64,000 nt of DNA. Origin: Williamsia deligens. GTDB taxonomy: Bacteria; Actinomycetota; Actinomycetes; Mycobacteriales; Mycobacteriaceae. The DNA is taken from positions 62,001-126,000 of the forward strand of contig NZ_JAMTCI010000005.1 of assembly GCF_024171765.1 (NCBI RefSeq), written 5' to 3'. Positions 52,824 to 61,941 of this stretch are shown piece by piece (the first letter of the stretch is position 1; each line of letters begins with the position of its first letter). The translations under genes were made by a program, and so were the position numbers. The notes under the pieces were generated by a model. The model saw only the letters and a list, made by a program, of their open reading frames with translations. It was not told the origin of the DNA and did no database searches.

Positions 52824-52843
52824 AATATTCCACGTGGAGTATT
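52824..52843. promoter_or_regulatory. PadR-type operator palindrome
   Basis: AATATTCCAC (52824-52833) and GTGGAGTATT (52834-52843) are inverted copies matching at 9 of 10 bases, in an AT-rich patch unlike the surroundings. It lies 18 bases before the padR GTG and about 65 bases from the divergent reductase operon start. Confidence 0.7.
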
Positions 52844-52861
52844 CGAGGCAGGAGGGTTGCC

Positions 52862-53581
52862 GTGGCGGCACGACGATGCGATGGCACGGGTCTGACCCCG
52901 CTGTCGGTTCTCGTGCTCTGCGCTCTCGACGAACGCGCCATGCACCCCTATGAGCTGTTGCAGGTGCTGGTGAGTCGCAAGGAGGACCGGTTCGCCAACA
53001 TCCGGCCGGGCACGCTCTACCACGCCGTGTCCCGCCTCGAGGAGCGTGGGCTGGTGCGGGTCGACGACGTCGAGCGCGCCGGCAACCGGCCCGAACGCAC
53101 CGTCTACGCCGTCACACCGGAGGGGTCCACCGCGGTGCGTGAGCACCTCGCCGGGTTGTTGGCGACCCCGTCGGTGGAGTTCAGCGACATCTACCTCGCA
53201 CTCGCGCAGGCCCACGAACTGCCCCGTGAGCAGGTGGTCGATCTGATCGACACCCGTCTCGAGCACATGGCCGCCGACCGTGAGCGCTGGTCCGTCGCCC
53301 ACACACAGGCACTCGCCCGTGGGGTGCCGGAGATGTTCCTGCTCGATCTCGGGTGCCGCTCCGCCACACTGCGTGCCCAGATCGATCACCTCCGCGCACT
53401 GCGGGACCGCCTCGCCGACGGGTCGCTCGAATGGAAGCGACCCCGCGTGCCGGTGGGGCCGCAGCCGGACATCGGGCCGCTCACCGACGACGACTTCGCC
53501 TGCATCGACCCCGCCACCGCCGCTGCGGGGAGCACCCCGCCCGCCTTCGCAGACCATTCCACACAGGAGTTCTCACGATGA
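52862..53581 (+). CDS. PadR-family transcriptional regulator
   Basis: 239 residues. Winged-helix domain: LTPLSVLVLCALDERAMHPYELLQVLV, NIRPGTLYHAVSRLEERGLVRV, RTVYAVTPEG. The C-terminal helical dimer part is typical of the Vir/AphA-like long PadR type. GTG 52862 with AGGAGG at 52850-52855. Its stop overlaps the MFS start (ATGA), so repressor and exporter are coupled; binding to the adjacent palindrome would give drug-responsive autoregulation. Confidence 0.9.
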   Translation: MAARRCDGTGLTPLSVLVLCALDERAMHPYELLQVLVSRKEDRFANIRPGTLYHAVSRLEERGLVRVDDVERAGNRPERTVYAVTPEGSTAVREHLAGLLATPSVEFSDIYLALAQAHELPREQVVDLIDTRLEHMAADRERWSVAHTQALARGVPEMFLLDLGCRSATLRAQIDHLRALRDRLADGSLEWKRPRVPVGPQPDIGPLTDDDFACIDPATAAAGSTPPAFADHSTQEFSR

Positions 53582-55101
53582 CCGCACCCCGACCGTTCAT
53601 CCCGGTGACCCACCGGCCGTGGGCTGCGCTCATGGCCCTGTGCGTCGGCTTCTTCATGATCCTCGTGGACATGACGATCGTCGCGGTCGCGCAGCCGAAC
53701 ATCCAGGAGAGCCTCCGCACCGACTTCAACGGCGTCATCTGGGTGACGAGCGCCTACCTGCTCACCTACGCGGTCCCGCTGCTCATCACCGGGCGCCTGG
53801 GCGACCGCTTCGGACCCAAGTTGATGTACCAGGCGGGTCTGATCGTGTTCACCGCCGCCAGCGTGTGGTGCGGGTTGTCGGGATCCATCGGCGAACTGAT
53901 CGCGGCGCGCGCCCTGCAGGGCCTCGGCGCCGCGCTCATCACGCCGCAGACCATGTCCCTGATCACGCGCATGTTCCCCGCGGAGCGACGCGGGGCGGCG
54001 ATGGGCGTGTGGGGGACCGTCGCCGGTGTCGCGACCCTCGTCGGCCCGCTGGCCGGGGGCGTCCTCGTCGACAGCCTCGGGTGGGAGTGGATCTTCTTCG
54101 TCAACGTGCCGGTCGGGGTCATCGGTCTGGCACTGGCCTGGTGGCTGGTCCCGACGGTCGACACCACCGGCCGCGACTTCGACATCATCGGCGTCCTGCT
54201 CAGCGCGGTGGGCCTGGGTGCCCTGGTGTTCGCGATCCAGGACGGCGAGAAGTACGACTGGGCCGCCTGGATCTGGATCCTCGCCGTCGCCGGGGTCGCG
54301 ATCCTGGGCGTCTTCGTCTGGTGGCAGACGAAGGTCCGGGGTCAGCCGCTGGTGCCGCTGTCCCTGTTCCGGGACCGCAACTTCTCGCTGGCGAACATCG
54401 GCATCGCGACGATGGGCTTCGCCACCGCGGGCCTGATGGTGCCGATGATGTTCTACCTGCAGCTCGTCGGCGGCATGTCCCCGACGCGCTCGGCGCTGGT
54501 CCTGGTCCCGATGGCCGTGCTCACGGGCATCCTCGCGCCGGTCGTCGGGCGCCTGGTGGACACCACGCATCCCCGCTGGATCATCGGCGGGTCGCTGCTG
54601 CTGAACGCGGTCGCCGTCGCCCTGCTGGGCTACCTGGCGCAGCCGGCGACGCCCGTGTGGCAGCTGATCATCCCCGTGTGTCTGATGGGCATCGCCAGCG
54701 CGGGCATCTGGGCGCCGTTGGCCGCGACGGCCAACCGCAACCTGCCGATGACGCAGGCCGGTGCCGGTGCCGGCGTCTACAACACGCTGCGTGTCGTGGG
54801 GTCGGTGCTCGGCAGCGCCGCGGTCGGGGCGCTGCTGCAGACCCGGTTGGCCGCCGAGTTCCCCGGGGCGAGCGTCGCCGCCGGGTCGACGGGGACGCTC
54901 CCGGCGATCGCCAAGCCGGGCTTCTCCGACGCGATGGGCCAGTCGATCTATCTTCCTGCGGCCGTCTTGCTCCTCGGCGTCGTCGCCGCGGTGTTCTTCG
55001 CCCGGCCGCGCCACATGACCGCCGCCCCGGTGGCCCCGGTGCAGGACGCCGCACCCGTGGTGGAGCCGTCGAACCCGGCCGACGTCACGACGAAGGTCTG
55101 A
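53578..55101 (+). CDS. MFS multidrug exporter, DHA2 (14-helix) family
   Basis: 507 residues, about 14 membrane helices. DHA2 features: LVDMTIVAVAQPNIQESLRTDFNGVIWVTSAYLLTYA, GRLGDRFGPKLMYQAG (motif A), ARALQGLGAALITPQ (motif B) and WGTVAGVATLVGPLAGG (motif C, antiporter). Proton-driven drug efflux is expected. It is coupled to padR. A hairpin 14 bases after the stop probably ends the transcript. Confidence 0.94.
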   Translation: MTAPRPFIPVTHRPWAALMALCVGFFMILVDMTIVAVAQPNIQESLRTDFNGVIWVTSAYLLTYAVPLLITGRLGDRFGPKLMYQAGLIVFTAASVWCGLSGSIGELIAARALQGLGAALITPQTMSLITRMFPAERRGAAMGVWGTVAGVATLVGPLAGGVLVDSLGWEWIFFVNVPVGVIGLALAWWLVPTVDTTGRDFDIIGVLLSAVGLGALVFAIQDGEKYDWAAWIWILAVAGVAILGVFVWWQTKVRGQPLVPLSLFRDRNFSLANIGIATMGFATAGLMVPMMFYLQLVGGMSPTRSALVLVPMAVLTGILAPVVGRLVDTTHPRWIIGGSLLLNAVAVALLGYLAQPATPVWQLIIPVCLMGIASAGIWAPLAATANRNLPMTQAGAGAGVYNTLRVVGSVLGSAAVGALLQTRLAAEFPGASVAAGSTGTLPAIAKPGFSDAMGQSIYLPAAVLLLGVVAAVFFARPRHMTAAPVAPVQDAAPVVEPSNPADVTTKV

Positions 55102-55114
55102 TCGCAGACCCCGG

Positions 55115-55136
55115 GCGACCCCCGCGACGGGGTCGC
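55115..55136 (+). terminator. Hairpin after the MFS gene
   Basis: GCGACCCC (55115-55122) and GGGGTCGC (55129-55136), perfect 8-bp stem with a 6-base loop, followed by GATT. Confidence 0.6.
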
Positions 55137-55174
55137 GATTGACCCCCCGAGCCCGCGTCGGATGTACTGCACGC

Positions 55175-55876
55175 ATGCTGTCTCGGCTGACGATCGATCA
55201 ACGCCGTGAGCAACTCGTCGACTGCGCGCTGCGGATCGCCGAGGACTCGGGACTGGCGGCGGTCACCGTGCGGGGCGTCGCGGACGCCGCCGGGGTCTCA
55301 CTCGGCATCGTGCACTACTGCTTCGCGGGCAAGGACGAGCTGATGGCCGCGGTGGTCGGCACGGCCATGACCCGTCATCTCGACGCGTTCGTCTCCGGGA
55401 ACCCGCTGATCGCCGGGACGTCGGACGGCACGGCCGCCCGAGCTGGCCGGGAGGCGTTGCACGCCGCCGTCTCCGGGACCGTCGTCTCCGTGCTGGCCCT
55501 CACCCGCGAGTCGCCGGGTCGGTGGATGGTGCTGGTGGAGTCGGTGGTCGAGTCGTTGCGGAGCCCGGCCGGGTCGGCTGCGCGGGCGAACACACGTCAT
55601 CAGCACGAGCTGGCCGAGCTCTACGGGGCGCGGTTCCTGGCGACGGTCGGGGAACGCACCGGGATGCACTGGCAGGGCAGGGAACGCGACGTCGTGCGGT
55701 GTGCGGTGCAGACCATCTACGGGGTGTTCCAGTGGTGGCTCGTCGACCGCGACGACGAGGCAGCGGCGCGATCCTGTGAGCTGTTGGTCGACTGGGCGGT
55801 CGCGCTGGCGGTGCCCGGGGACCCGGTCGCGCCGGACGGTCGGACCGTCGCGGCCGGCGACATCAGGTCACCGTGA
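55175..55876 (+). CDS. TetR-family regulator
   Basis: 233 residues. HTH: TIDQRREQLVDCALRIAEDSGLAAVTVRGVADAAGVSLGIVHYCFAGKDELMAAVV. The C-terminal domain contains GVFQWWLVDRDDEAAARSCELLVDWAVALAVPG. ATG 55175 is chosen; the frame opens at 55139 but the HTH begins just after 55175. Its last 14 bases overlap the convergent molybdoenzyme gene. The target is unknown. Confidence 0.88.
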   Translation: MLSRLTIDQRREQLVDCALRIAEDSGLAAVTVRGVADAAGVSLGIVHYCFAGKDELMAAVVGTAMTRHLDAFVSGNPLIAGTSDGTAARAGREALHAAVSGTVVSVLALTRESPGRWMVLVESVVESLRSPAGSAARANTRHQHELAELYGARFLATVGERTGMHWQGRERDVVRCAVQTIYGVFQWWLVDRDDEAAARSCELLVDWAVALAVPGDPVAPDGRTVAAGDIRSP

Positions 55877-57386
55877 CCGAGATGGTGTGCAGGCCCGAGG
55901 CGCCGTCGGGGATGGGTGGCGCCGGCACCGCCGACTGCTGACGACCGTCGCCGTCGAACGCGCGGACGGTGAGCGTGTGGGCGCCGGGGGGCGCGTCCCA
56001 CGTCCAGCGCCACAGCCTCCAGGCGTCGAGCATGTCGGGGGCGAGCACGGTCGCCGTGTTCCACGCCCCGTCGTCGACGCGCACCTGTACCCGGTCGATC
56101 CCCCGTCCCTGTGCCCAGGCGACGCCGGCCACCTGCACGCGACCGCGTCCGACGGTGGCCCCGTCGCGGGGGACGTCGGTGCGCGAGCTCGTCTTGATGG
56201 GGCCCTTCTCGGCCCATCCACGGTCGGTCCAATAGGCCGTCGCGCGGTCGAACCGTGTGACCTCCAGGGAGACGACCCATTTCGTGGCCGAGACGTAGCC
56301 GTAGAGACCGGGCACCACCATCCGTGCGGGGTAGCCGTGCTCGACCGGGAGCGGGGCGCCGTCCATCCCGACGGCCAGGAGTGACCCGCGGTCGTCGGTG
56401 AGTGCCTCGATCGGGGTGCCTGCGGTGAAACCGTCGGCGCTGGTCGACAGGACCATGTCCGCGTCGGACGACGGGCCGGCCATCGCGATGAGGTCGCGCA
56501 GGCGGTACCCCGTCCACCGCGCGGTGCCGATGAGGTCGCCACCGACCTCGTTCGACACGCAGGTGAGCGTGACCGTCTTCTCCACGGCGGGCATGGAACG
56601 CAGTCGGTCCATGTCGATGCGGACCTCCCTGTCGACCATGCCGTGGATCCGCAGAGACCACCCCTCCGCGGTGACCTGGGGCGGCCGCAGCGCGGTGTCG
56701 ATGCGGTAGAAGTCCGCCGGACGGGTGATGAACCCGGCGGGGTCGTCGCCGTCGGCGGACGGGGGATCGAGGGAGGCCGTGGCACGCGGGACCGTGAAAC
56801 CGGACCGGTCGCGACCGACGTCGTTGAGCATGTGGTCGAGCACGGACCCGACGACCCCGGCCACCACCGCGCCGATGCCCGCTCCCGAGAGACCGAGCAG
56901 GACCGTCCGACGGTTCGTCGCACCGCCCGGGACCGACGGCCCGGTGGGGTCGGCGAGACGTCGCACGGAGATGCGCAGGACGACGATGCCGGCGGCGACG
57001 CCGACGACGGTCGGCAGGAACCACGCGACACCGGCTCCGGCGCGAGTGGTCGCGGCGACGACCCCGAGAACGCCGAACGCGACGAACACGACACTGCCCC
57101 ACGGTCTCCGAGGGCGCTCCACCGAACCCGCCACCGCGGCGATCACCGCGATGACGATGCACGTCCCGACGATCAGCGCGGTCTTGTCCCCGGTACCGAA
57201 CGTGTCGATCGCGAACTCGCGCACAGGCGTCGGCGTCGCGTCGATCGTGGCGGAGCCGACCGCGAGGAGCGGACCCGCTGCGCGGTCCAGGAACGCGGCG
57301 ACGAACTGACCCACCCCGAGGGCCACGCCGGCGGCGACGACGCCGGACAGTGCCGACAGGGCACGCTGTGGTGCGGGGGAACTCAC
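55863..57386 (-). CDS. Membrane-anchored sulfite-oxidase-like molybdopterin enzyme
   Basis: 507 residues. N-terminal half-dozen hydrophobic helices (about 1-175), with RRTVLLGLSGAGIGAVVAGVVG before the soluble part. Then a molybdopterin domain of the sulfite oxidase family with VTLTCVSNEVGGDLIGTARWTGYRL (Mo-ligating Cys), GYPARMVVPGLYGYVSATKWV, and a C-terminal Mo-co dimerisation domain (GVAWAQGRGIDRVQVRVDDGAWNTA, TWDAPPGAHTLTVRAFD). The catalytic part should face outward. The start could be GTG 57386 (GATACT 7 bases upstream) or GTG 57410. The substrate is unknown. Confidence 0.88.
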   Translation of the reverse strand: MSSPAPQRALSALSGVVAAGVALGVGQFVAAFLDRAAGPLLAVGSATIDATPTPVREFAIDTFGTGDKTALIVGTCIVIAVIAAVAGSVERPRRPWGSVVFVAFGVLGVVAATTRAGAGVAWFLPTVVGVAAGIVVLRISVRRLADPTGPSVPGGATNRRTVLLGLSGAGIGAVVAGVVGSVLDHMLNDVGRDRSGFTVPRATASLDPPSADGDDPAGFITRPADFYRIDTALRPPQVTAEGWSLRIHGMVDREVRIDMDRLRSMPAVEKTVTLTCVSNEVGGDLIGTARWTGYRLRDLIAMAGPSSDADMVLSTSADGFTAGTPIEALTDDRGSLLAVGMDGAPLPVEHGYPARMVVPGLYGYVSATKWVVSLEVTRFDRATAYWTDRGWAEKGPIKTSSRTDVPRDGATVGRGRVQVAGVAWAQGRGIDRVQVRVDDGAWNTATVLAPDMLDAWRLWRWTWDAPPGAHTLTVRAFDGDGRQQSAVPAPPIPDGASGLHTISVTVT

Positions 57387-57442
57387 CCGATCCAGTATCC
57401 ACACGCCCACCGCGGGTCCCGGATCGTGTCGGGGGTGGGCCC

Positions 57443-57448
57443 TACGGT
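57443..57448 (+). promoter_or_regulatory. -10-like TACGGT, leaderless sbcD
   Basis: TACGGT, 6-base spacer, ATG 57455. Confidence 0.5.
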
Positions 57449-57454
57449 GAGCCC

Positions 57455-58795
57455 ATGCGGTTCCTGCACACCTCCGACTGGCACCTCGGCCGGACCTTCC
57501 ACGGCGTCGACCTCCTCGACGACCAGCGTCGCGCCCTGCGCGATGTCGCCGCGGTGGTGGCGCGGGAATCGGTCGACGCCGTGATCGTCGCGGGCGATGT
57601 GTACGACCGTTCCGTCCCGTCGGCGGATGCCGTTGCCGTGTACGACGCGGCGCTGGCCGACATCCGCGAGGCCGGTGCGGAGATCATCGTGACGTCGGGC
57701 AACCACGACTCGCCGACACGACTCGGGGTCGGCTCGTCCTTCGCCGCCGCGGGGGGACTGCATCTGCGGACGTCGTGCGCCGGCATCGCCCGTCCCGTGG
57801 TCCTGTCGGACCGTCACGGCGAGATCGCCGTCTACGGCATCCCGTATCTCGAACCGGACGCTGCACGTGTGCATCTCGGCGTCCCGGACGCCCGGGGCCA
57901 CGTCGAGGTCCTCGGTGCCGCGATGGACTCCGTGCGCGCGCACCTCGCGGACCACCCGCGCCGGTCCGTCGTGGTGGCCCACGCATTCGTGGTGGGCGGT
58001 GAGTCCGCGGGATCGGAGAGATCCATCAGCGTCGGCGGTGTGGAGACGGTGGGGACGTCGACGTTCTCCGGGGTCGACTACGTGGCCCTCGGACACCTCC
58101 ACACCCCGCAGGAGATCACCGCGTCCGTGCGGTACAGCGGTTCGCTGTTGGCGTATTCGTTCGGCGAGCGGTCGCACCGCAAGGCGGTCTGGATCGTCGA
58201 TCTCGACGCCCACGGCCTCGCCGAGGTGCGGCGCCACGATCTGCCGGTCGTCCGCGACCTGATCTCGCTGCGCGGCGATCTCGACGATCTGCTGCGCGAC
58301 CCCGCACTCGAGGGGCACGAGAACGCCTACGTCCGTGCTGAACTGACCGATCCCATCCGTCCGGTCGACGCGATGCGCCGACTGCGCGCGCGCTTCGCCC
58401 ACGCGGTGCACGTCGAGTGGATCCGTCCGACCGCGACCGACGCGGGGGACTACCGATCCCGCGTCCACGGTCGGTCCGACTCCGAGATCGTGCGCTCGTT
58501 CCTCGGTGACGTGCGCAGCGCACCGTCGGTGGGGGAGATGGCCCTCGTCGCCGAGGCGCTGCATGCGGTGGTCGGTGAACCGGAGGTGGCGGAGTCCGAG
58601 ACGGCGCGGCCCGTCGTGGTCGACAGCACCGATGCGCACGACACCGCCGATGCGGCGGACGCCACCGGCGAGATCGAGAGCGCGGTCGATCCCGTGCCCG
58701 AGATCCTCGAGGACGACGGCAGCTTCGCGCTGTTCGCACTCCCCGCCGGAGGCGGGCCGGTCACGGAGTCGGACGACGAGCAGGTGTCGGCGTGA
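57455..58795 (+). CDS. sbcD: SbcD (Mre11-family) exonuclease subunit
   Basis: 446 residues. Mn2+-dependent nuclease of the SbcCD complex that opens hairpins and trims DNA ends. Phosphoesterase motifs: HTSDWHLGRTF (5-15), VIVAGDVYDRS, TSGNHDSP, VVAHAFV and YVALGHLHTPQ. Capping domain in the middle, and an acidic low-complexity tail (about 390-446). ATG 57455 with a TACGGT box. Its stop overlaps the sbcC GTG (GTGA). By position it corresponds to Rv1277. Confidence 0.94.
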   Translation: MRFLHTSDWHLGRTFHGVDLLDDQRRALRDVAAVVARESVDAVIVAGDVYDRSVPSADAVAVYDAALADIREAGAEIIVTSGNHDSPTRLGVGSSFAAAGGLHLRTSCAGIARPVVLSDRHGEIAVYGIPYLEPDAARVHLGVPDARGHVEVLGAAMDSVRAHLADHPRRSVVVAHAFVVGGESAGSERSISVGGVETVGTSTFSGVDYVALGHLHTPQEITASVRYSGSLLAYSFGERSHRKAVWIVDLDAHGLAEVRRHDLPVVRDLISLRGDLDDLLRDPALEGHENAYVRAELTDPIRPVDAMRRLRARFAHAVHVEWIRPTATDAGDYRSRVHGRSDSEIVRSFLGDVRSAPSVGEMALVAEALHAVVGEPEVAESETARPVVVDSTDAHDTADAADATGEIESAVDPVPEILEDDGSFALFALPAGGGPVTESDDEQVSA

Positions 58796-61776
58796 GACTG
58801 CACCGGATCACGATGGAGGCGTTCGGCCCCTTCGCCGACGAGGTCGTCGTCGACTTCGACGTGCTCGGCGGCGACGGCCTGTTCCTGCTGCACGGACAGA
58901 CCGGTGCCGGCAAGACCACCGTCCTCGACGCTGTCGCGTTCGCGCTCTTCGGGCGCGTGCCGGGTGTCCGCCACGAGGGTCGTCGCCTCCACTCCGACCA
59001 CGCTGATCCCGCCACCGTCCCGCGTGTGGTGCTCGAGGCGACCCTAGCCGGGCGACGGCTCCGGATCGACCGGTCGCCGGAACACCGGCGCCCCAAGCGA
59101 CGTGGCGAGGGGTTCCGCACCATCCAGGCCCGTGGATCGCTGGTGTGGCTCGACGGGTCCGGTCCCGAGTTGACCCGTCTGCCCGAGATCGGCGAGACGG
59201 TCACCCGGATGCTGGGGATGTCCGCGGACCAGTTTTTCCAGGTGGTGTTGCTGCCGCAGGGAGACTTCGCACGGTTCCTCCGGGCGGAGAACGAGCAGCG
59301 GGAAGCGTTGTTGGAGAAGCTGTTCGACACCGAGCGTTTCGGCGGGGTCGAGGAGTGGTTGCGTGACCGCGCGCGGACGGTGCGCGCCGAGGTCGAGGCG
59401 ATGGCGCAGTCCGCGGATCGGATCGCCGGCCAGATCTCGGCGATCGCCGGGGTCGAGTCGCCCGCAGACCCCGAGATCGCCTGGGCGACCGATCTGATGG
59501 AGTCCGCTCGGGTCGACGCCGCCCGGGCACGGGCCGACGCCGCGGCCGCCGCGCTGGCGGCCGATCGGGCACAGACCCGTCTCGACGACTGCACCCGACG
59601 CGACGAGCAGATCCGTCGCGCGCAGACCGCACAGGCCGAGATCGCAGCGCTCGACGCCGAGGCCGCCCTCGTCGACGAGACGGGCGACATCCTCGATGCC
59701 GCCCGTCGCGCCGCCGGCATGCGGTCCGCCCTCGACGACGCCACCGACGCCGCGACGCGCCGTGACCACCTCGCCGGGGCCGTGGCGTCCGCGCGCGCTG
59801 CGCTCGCGGCCGTCCCCGAGGGCGCGGCGCTCGTCGCGGCCGTGACGGACGCCACCGATGTGACGGCCACGATCGATGCCGCGGTCGACCGGTGGTCGGC
59901 GGAATCCGGCCGTCTCGAACCGCTCGCCGCACGCGCGGCCGGTCGGCCGGCGATGGTGGCCGAACTGTCGACACTTGCGGCGGACACCGCGCAGGCCGGA
60001 CGTCGTTCCGCGGCCATCGCAGCGGACCTGGACGAGATGCCCACGCGGCGTGCCGAACTCGCGACACGGATCTCGGCCGCGACCGCCGCGGGCGCCACGG
60101 TCGCGGGTCTGCGGGCCGAGGCGGCCGCGGTGTCCGCGCTCATCGCCGACGCCACCCGTCGCGACGCTCTCGTCGGACCGCTGGCGACAGCACGGGTCGA
60201 GGCCGAGACCGCGCGCACGGCACACCTCGGGGCGCGGGAGAACCTGGTCGACATCCGGGAGCGCCGCGTCGCCAACATGGCCGCCGAGCTCGCGGCGCGT
60301 CTGGCCCCGGGTGATCCGTGCCCGGCGTGCGGGTCGACGGTCCACCCTGCACCGGCCCATGCCGATGGGGACATGCCGCCGGTCACCGACGCCGACGAGC
60401 GCGCCGCGCAGGCCGCGGAGGCGGCGGCGGGGGACCGGGCCCGGCGCACCGAGGTCGCCCTCACCGAGGTCCAGGCCGAACACGACAGCCTCTGTGCCCG
60501 GCTGGGAGAACGCACGACGGCGGAGTTGACCGCCGCCATGGCCGACGCCCGGCGGGCTGTCGCCGACGCCGAACGTCTCGCCGCCGAGCTGGCCACCCTG
60601 CGCGCGCAGGCGGACGAGGTCGAGTCCACCGTCGAGGCGCTGACCGCCGAACGGAGCCGGGTGCAGGCCGATCAATCCGGCCGCACCGAACGCGCGCAGG
60701 CGGTTCGCACGGCGCTGCAAGAGCTCGACGCCGACCTCGACGCCGCCCGGGGGACCGCTTCCAGCGTCGACGCCCGCCGCGGACAGCTCGCGGACCTGTG
60801 TCGCGCGGCCGTGGCGCTGCGCGACGCGACCGCGCGCTGGGACTCCGCGAACGACAGGGCGACCGCAGCGGCAGATCGGGCACAGGCGCTGGCGGTCGAG
60901 GCAGGTTTCGTCGACATGTCGACCGCGCGGGCTGCGCTCGCCGACCCCGATCAGATCACCCGATGGGAGTCGACACTGGCCCAGCTCACGGCTCGACGCA
61001 CCGCGGCGCAGGCCGTTCTCGACGACTCGGACGTCGTCGCCGCGGTGGCTGCGGGTCCGGTCGACCTCGTCGGCGCCCGGGCTGCCCGAGACGCCACGCG
61101 GCACACGCGGGACGATGCGCAACGCCGCTCGGCACTCGCGGCCGACCGCGTGACGAAGCTCGAGACCCACTGCGCCCAGTTCTGGGCCGCGGTCGACCAC
61201 ATGACCCCGGCACGCGCTCGCGCCGACGAGGTGACGGGGCTCGCCGAGGTCGTCTCGGGACGGGGCTCGAACAACCGGTCGATGTCGTTGCGGTCCTTCG
61301 TCCTCGCGGCGCGACTGGAGGAGGTCGTGGTGGCCGCGTCAGCGCGTCTGCACGAGATGTCCTGCGGGCGGTACGAGTTCGAACACTCGGACGCTGCGGG
61401 GACACGGGGCCGTCGCGGGGGTCTGGGGATCGCGATCCGGGACGAGTACACCGGTGTGGTGCGGCCCGCCGCGACGCTGTCCGGCGGCGAGACCTTCTTC
61501 GCCTCGCTGGCACTGGCACTCGGTCTCGCCGACGTGGTCTCGTCCGAGGCGGGTGGGCGTGTCCTCGACACCATGTTCATCGACGAGGGGTTCGGCAGTC
61601 TCGATCCCGAGACACTCGAGCGGGTCATGGTCGTCCTCGACGACCTGCGGTCCAACGGTCGGGTCGTCGGCCTGGTCAGCCACGTCGACGAGATGCGCAG
61701 CCGGATCCCGGCCCAGCTCCACGTCGTGCGGACCGAATCCGGGTCCCGCGTCGAACTGCTCGGCGTGGCCGGCTGA
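58792..61776 (+). CDS. sbcC: SbcC (Rad50-family) SMC-like ATPase
   Basis: 994 residues. N-terminal ATPase half with Walker A GQTGAGKT (35-42) and FFQVVLLPQGDFARFLRA, long Ala/Arg coiled coils (about 190-490 and 530-800), a zinc hook CPAC (Cys510 and Cys513) at the turn, then signature LSGGE (896-900), Walker B with Asp931/Glu932 (MFIDEGFGSLD) and a D-loop. It forms a DNA-tethering and hairpin-cleaving complex with SbcD. GTG 58792 overlaps sbcD. The second hairpin motif after the stop doubles as tRNA promoter region. Confidence 0.95.
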   Translation: MRLHRITMEAFGPFADEVVVDFDVLGGDGLFLLHGQTGAGKTTVLDAVAFALFGRVPGVRHEGRRLHSDHADPATVPRVVLEATLAGRRLRIDRSPEHRRPKRRGEGFRTIQARGSLVWLDGSGPELTRLPEIGETVTRMLGMSADQFFQVVLLPQGDFARFLRAENEQREALLEKLFDTERFGGVEEWLRDRARTVRAEVEAMAQSADRIAGQISAIAGVESPADPEIAWATDLMESARVDAARARADAAAAALAADRAQTRLDDCTRRDEQIRRAQTAQAEIAALDAEAALVDETGDILDAARRAAGMRSALDDATDAATRRDHLAGAVASARAALAAVPEGAALVAAVTDATDVTATIDAAVDRWSAESGRLEPLAARAAGRPAMVAELSTLAADTAQAGRRSAAIAADLDEMPTRRAELATRISAATAAGATVAGLRAEAAAVSALIADATRRDALVGPLATARVEAETARTAHLGARENLVDIRERRVANMAAELAARLAPGDPCPACGSTVHPAPAHADGDMPPVTDADERAAQAAEAAAGDRARRTEVALTEVQAEHDSLCARLGERTTAELTAAMADARRAVADAERLAAELATLRAQADEVESTVEALTAERSRVQADQSGRTERAQAVRTALQELDADLDAARGTASSVDARRGQLADLCRAAVALRDATARWDSANDRATAAADRAQALAVEAGFVDMSTARAALADPDQITRWESTLAQLTARRTAAQAVLDDSDVVAAVAAGPVDLVGARAARDATRHTRDDAQRRSALAADRVTKLETHCAQFWAAVDHMTPARARADEVTGLAEVVSGRGSNNRSMSLRSFVLAARLEEVVVAASARLHEMSCGRYEFEHSDAAGTRGRRGGLGIAIRDEYTGVVRPAATLSGGETFFASLALALGLADVVSSEAGGRVLDTMFIDEGFGSLDPETLERVMVVLDDLRSNGRVVGLVSHVDEMRSRIPAQLHVVRTESGSRVELLGVAG

Positions 61777-61777
61777 G

Positions 61778-61820
61778 ACCCCGCTCCACGACCACCGGCT
61801 TTGGGTGGCGTCTGCGGGGT
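61778..61820 (+). terminator. Two-part hairpin after sbcC
   Basis: ACCCCGC (61778-61784) pairs with GCGGGGT (61814-61820), and inside it CCACC (61792-61796) pairs with GGTGG (61804-61808). It starts 2 bases after the sbcC stop and contains the -35 of the tRNA promoter. Confidence 0.5.
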
Positions 61821-61830
61821 GCGCTAGTCT
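61801..61830 (+). promoter_or_regulatory. Promoter of tRNA-Arg
   Basis: TTGGGT (61801-61806), 18-base spacer, TAGTCT (61825-61830); the tRNA begins 15 bases later. Confidence 0.55.
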
Positions 61831-61845
61831 TGCGGCGCCCGATGA

Positions 61846-61918
61846 GCCCCCGTAGCTCAGGGGATAGAGCGTCTGCCTCCGGAGCAGAAGGCCGCAGGTT
61901 CGAATCCTGCCGGGGGCA
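61846..61918 (+). tRNA. tRNA-Arg, anticodon CCG
   Basis: 73-nt cloverleaf. Acceptor GCCCCCG/CGGGGGC, D-arm GCTC/GAGC, anticodon stem TCTGC/GCAGA with loop CTCCGGA (anticodon CCG at 61879-61881, reads CGG), T-arm GCAGG-TTCGAAT-CCTGC. Discriminator A61918 is followed by CCA at 61919-61921, so the tail may be encoded. Stems are fully paired. Confidence 0.96.
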
Positions 61919-61929
61919 CCACACCGCAT

Positions 61930-61935
61930 TAGCCT
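61930..61935 (+). promoter_or_regulatory. -10-like TAGCCT, leaderless glycosyltransferase
   Basis: TAGCCT, 6-base spacer, ATG 61942, immediately downstream of the tRNA. Confidence 0.5.
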
Positions 61936-61941
61936 CATCTC

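Noticed and set aside
58761-60629. 622-codon minus-strand Ala/Ser/Arg-rich frame opposite sbcC
   Set aside because: Mirror of the alanine-rich coiled coil of SbcC; shows only AR and AS runs.
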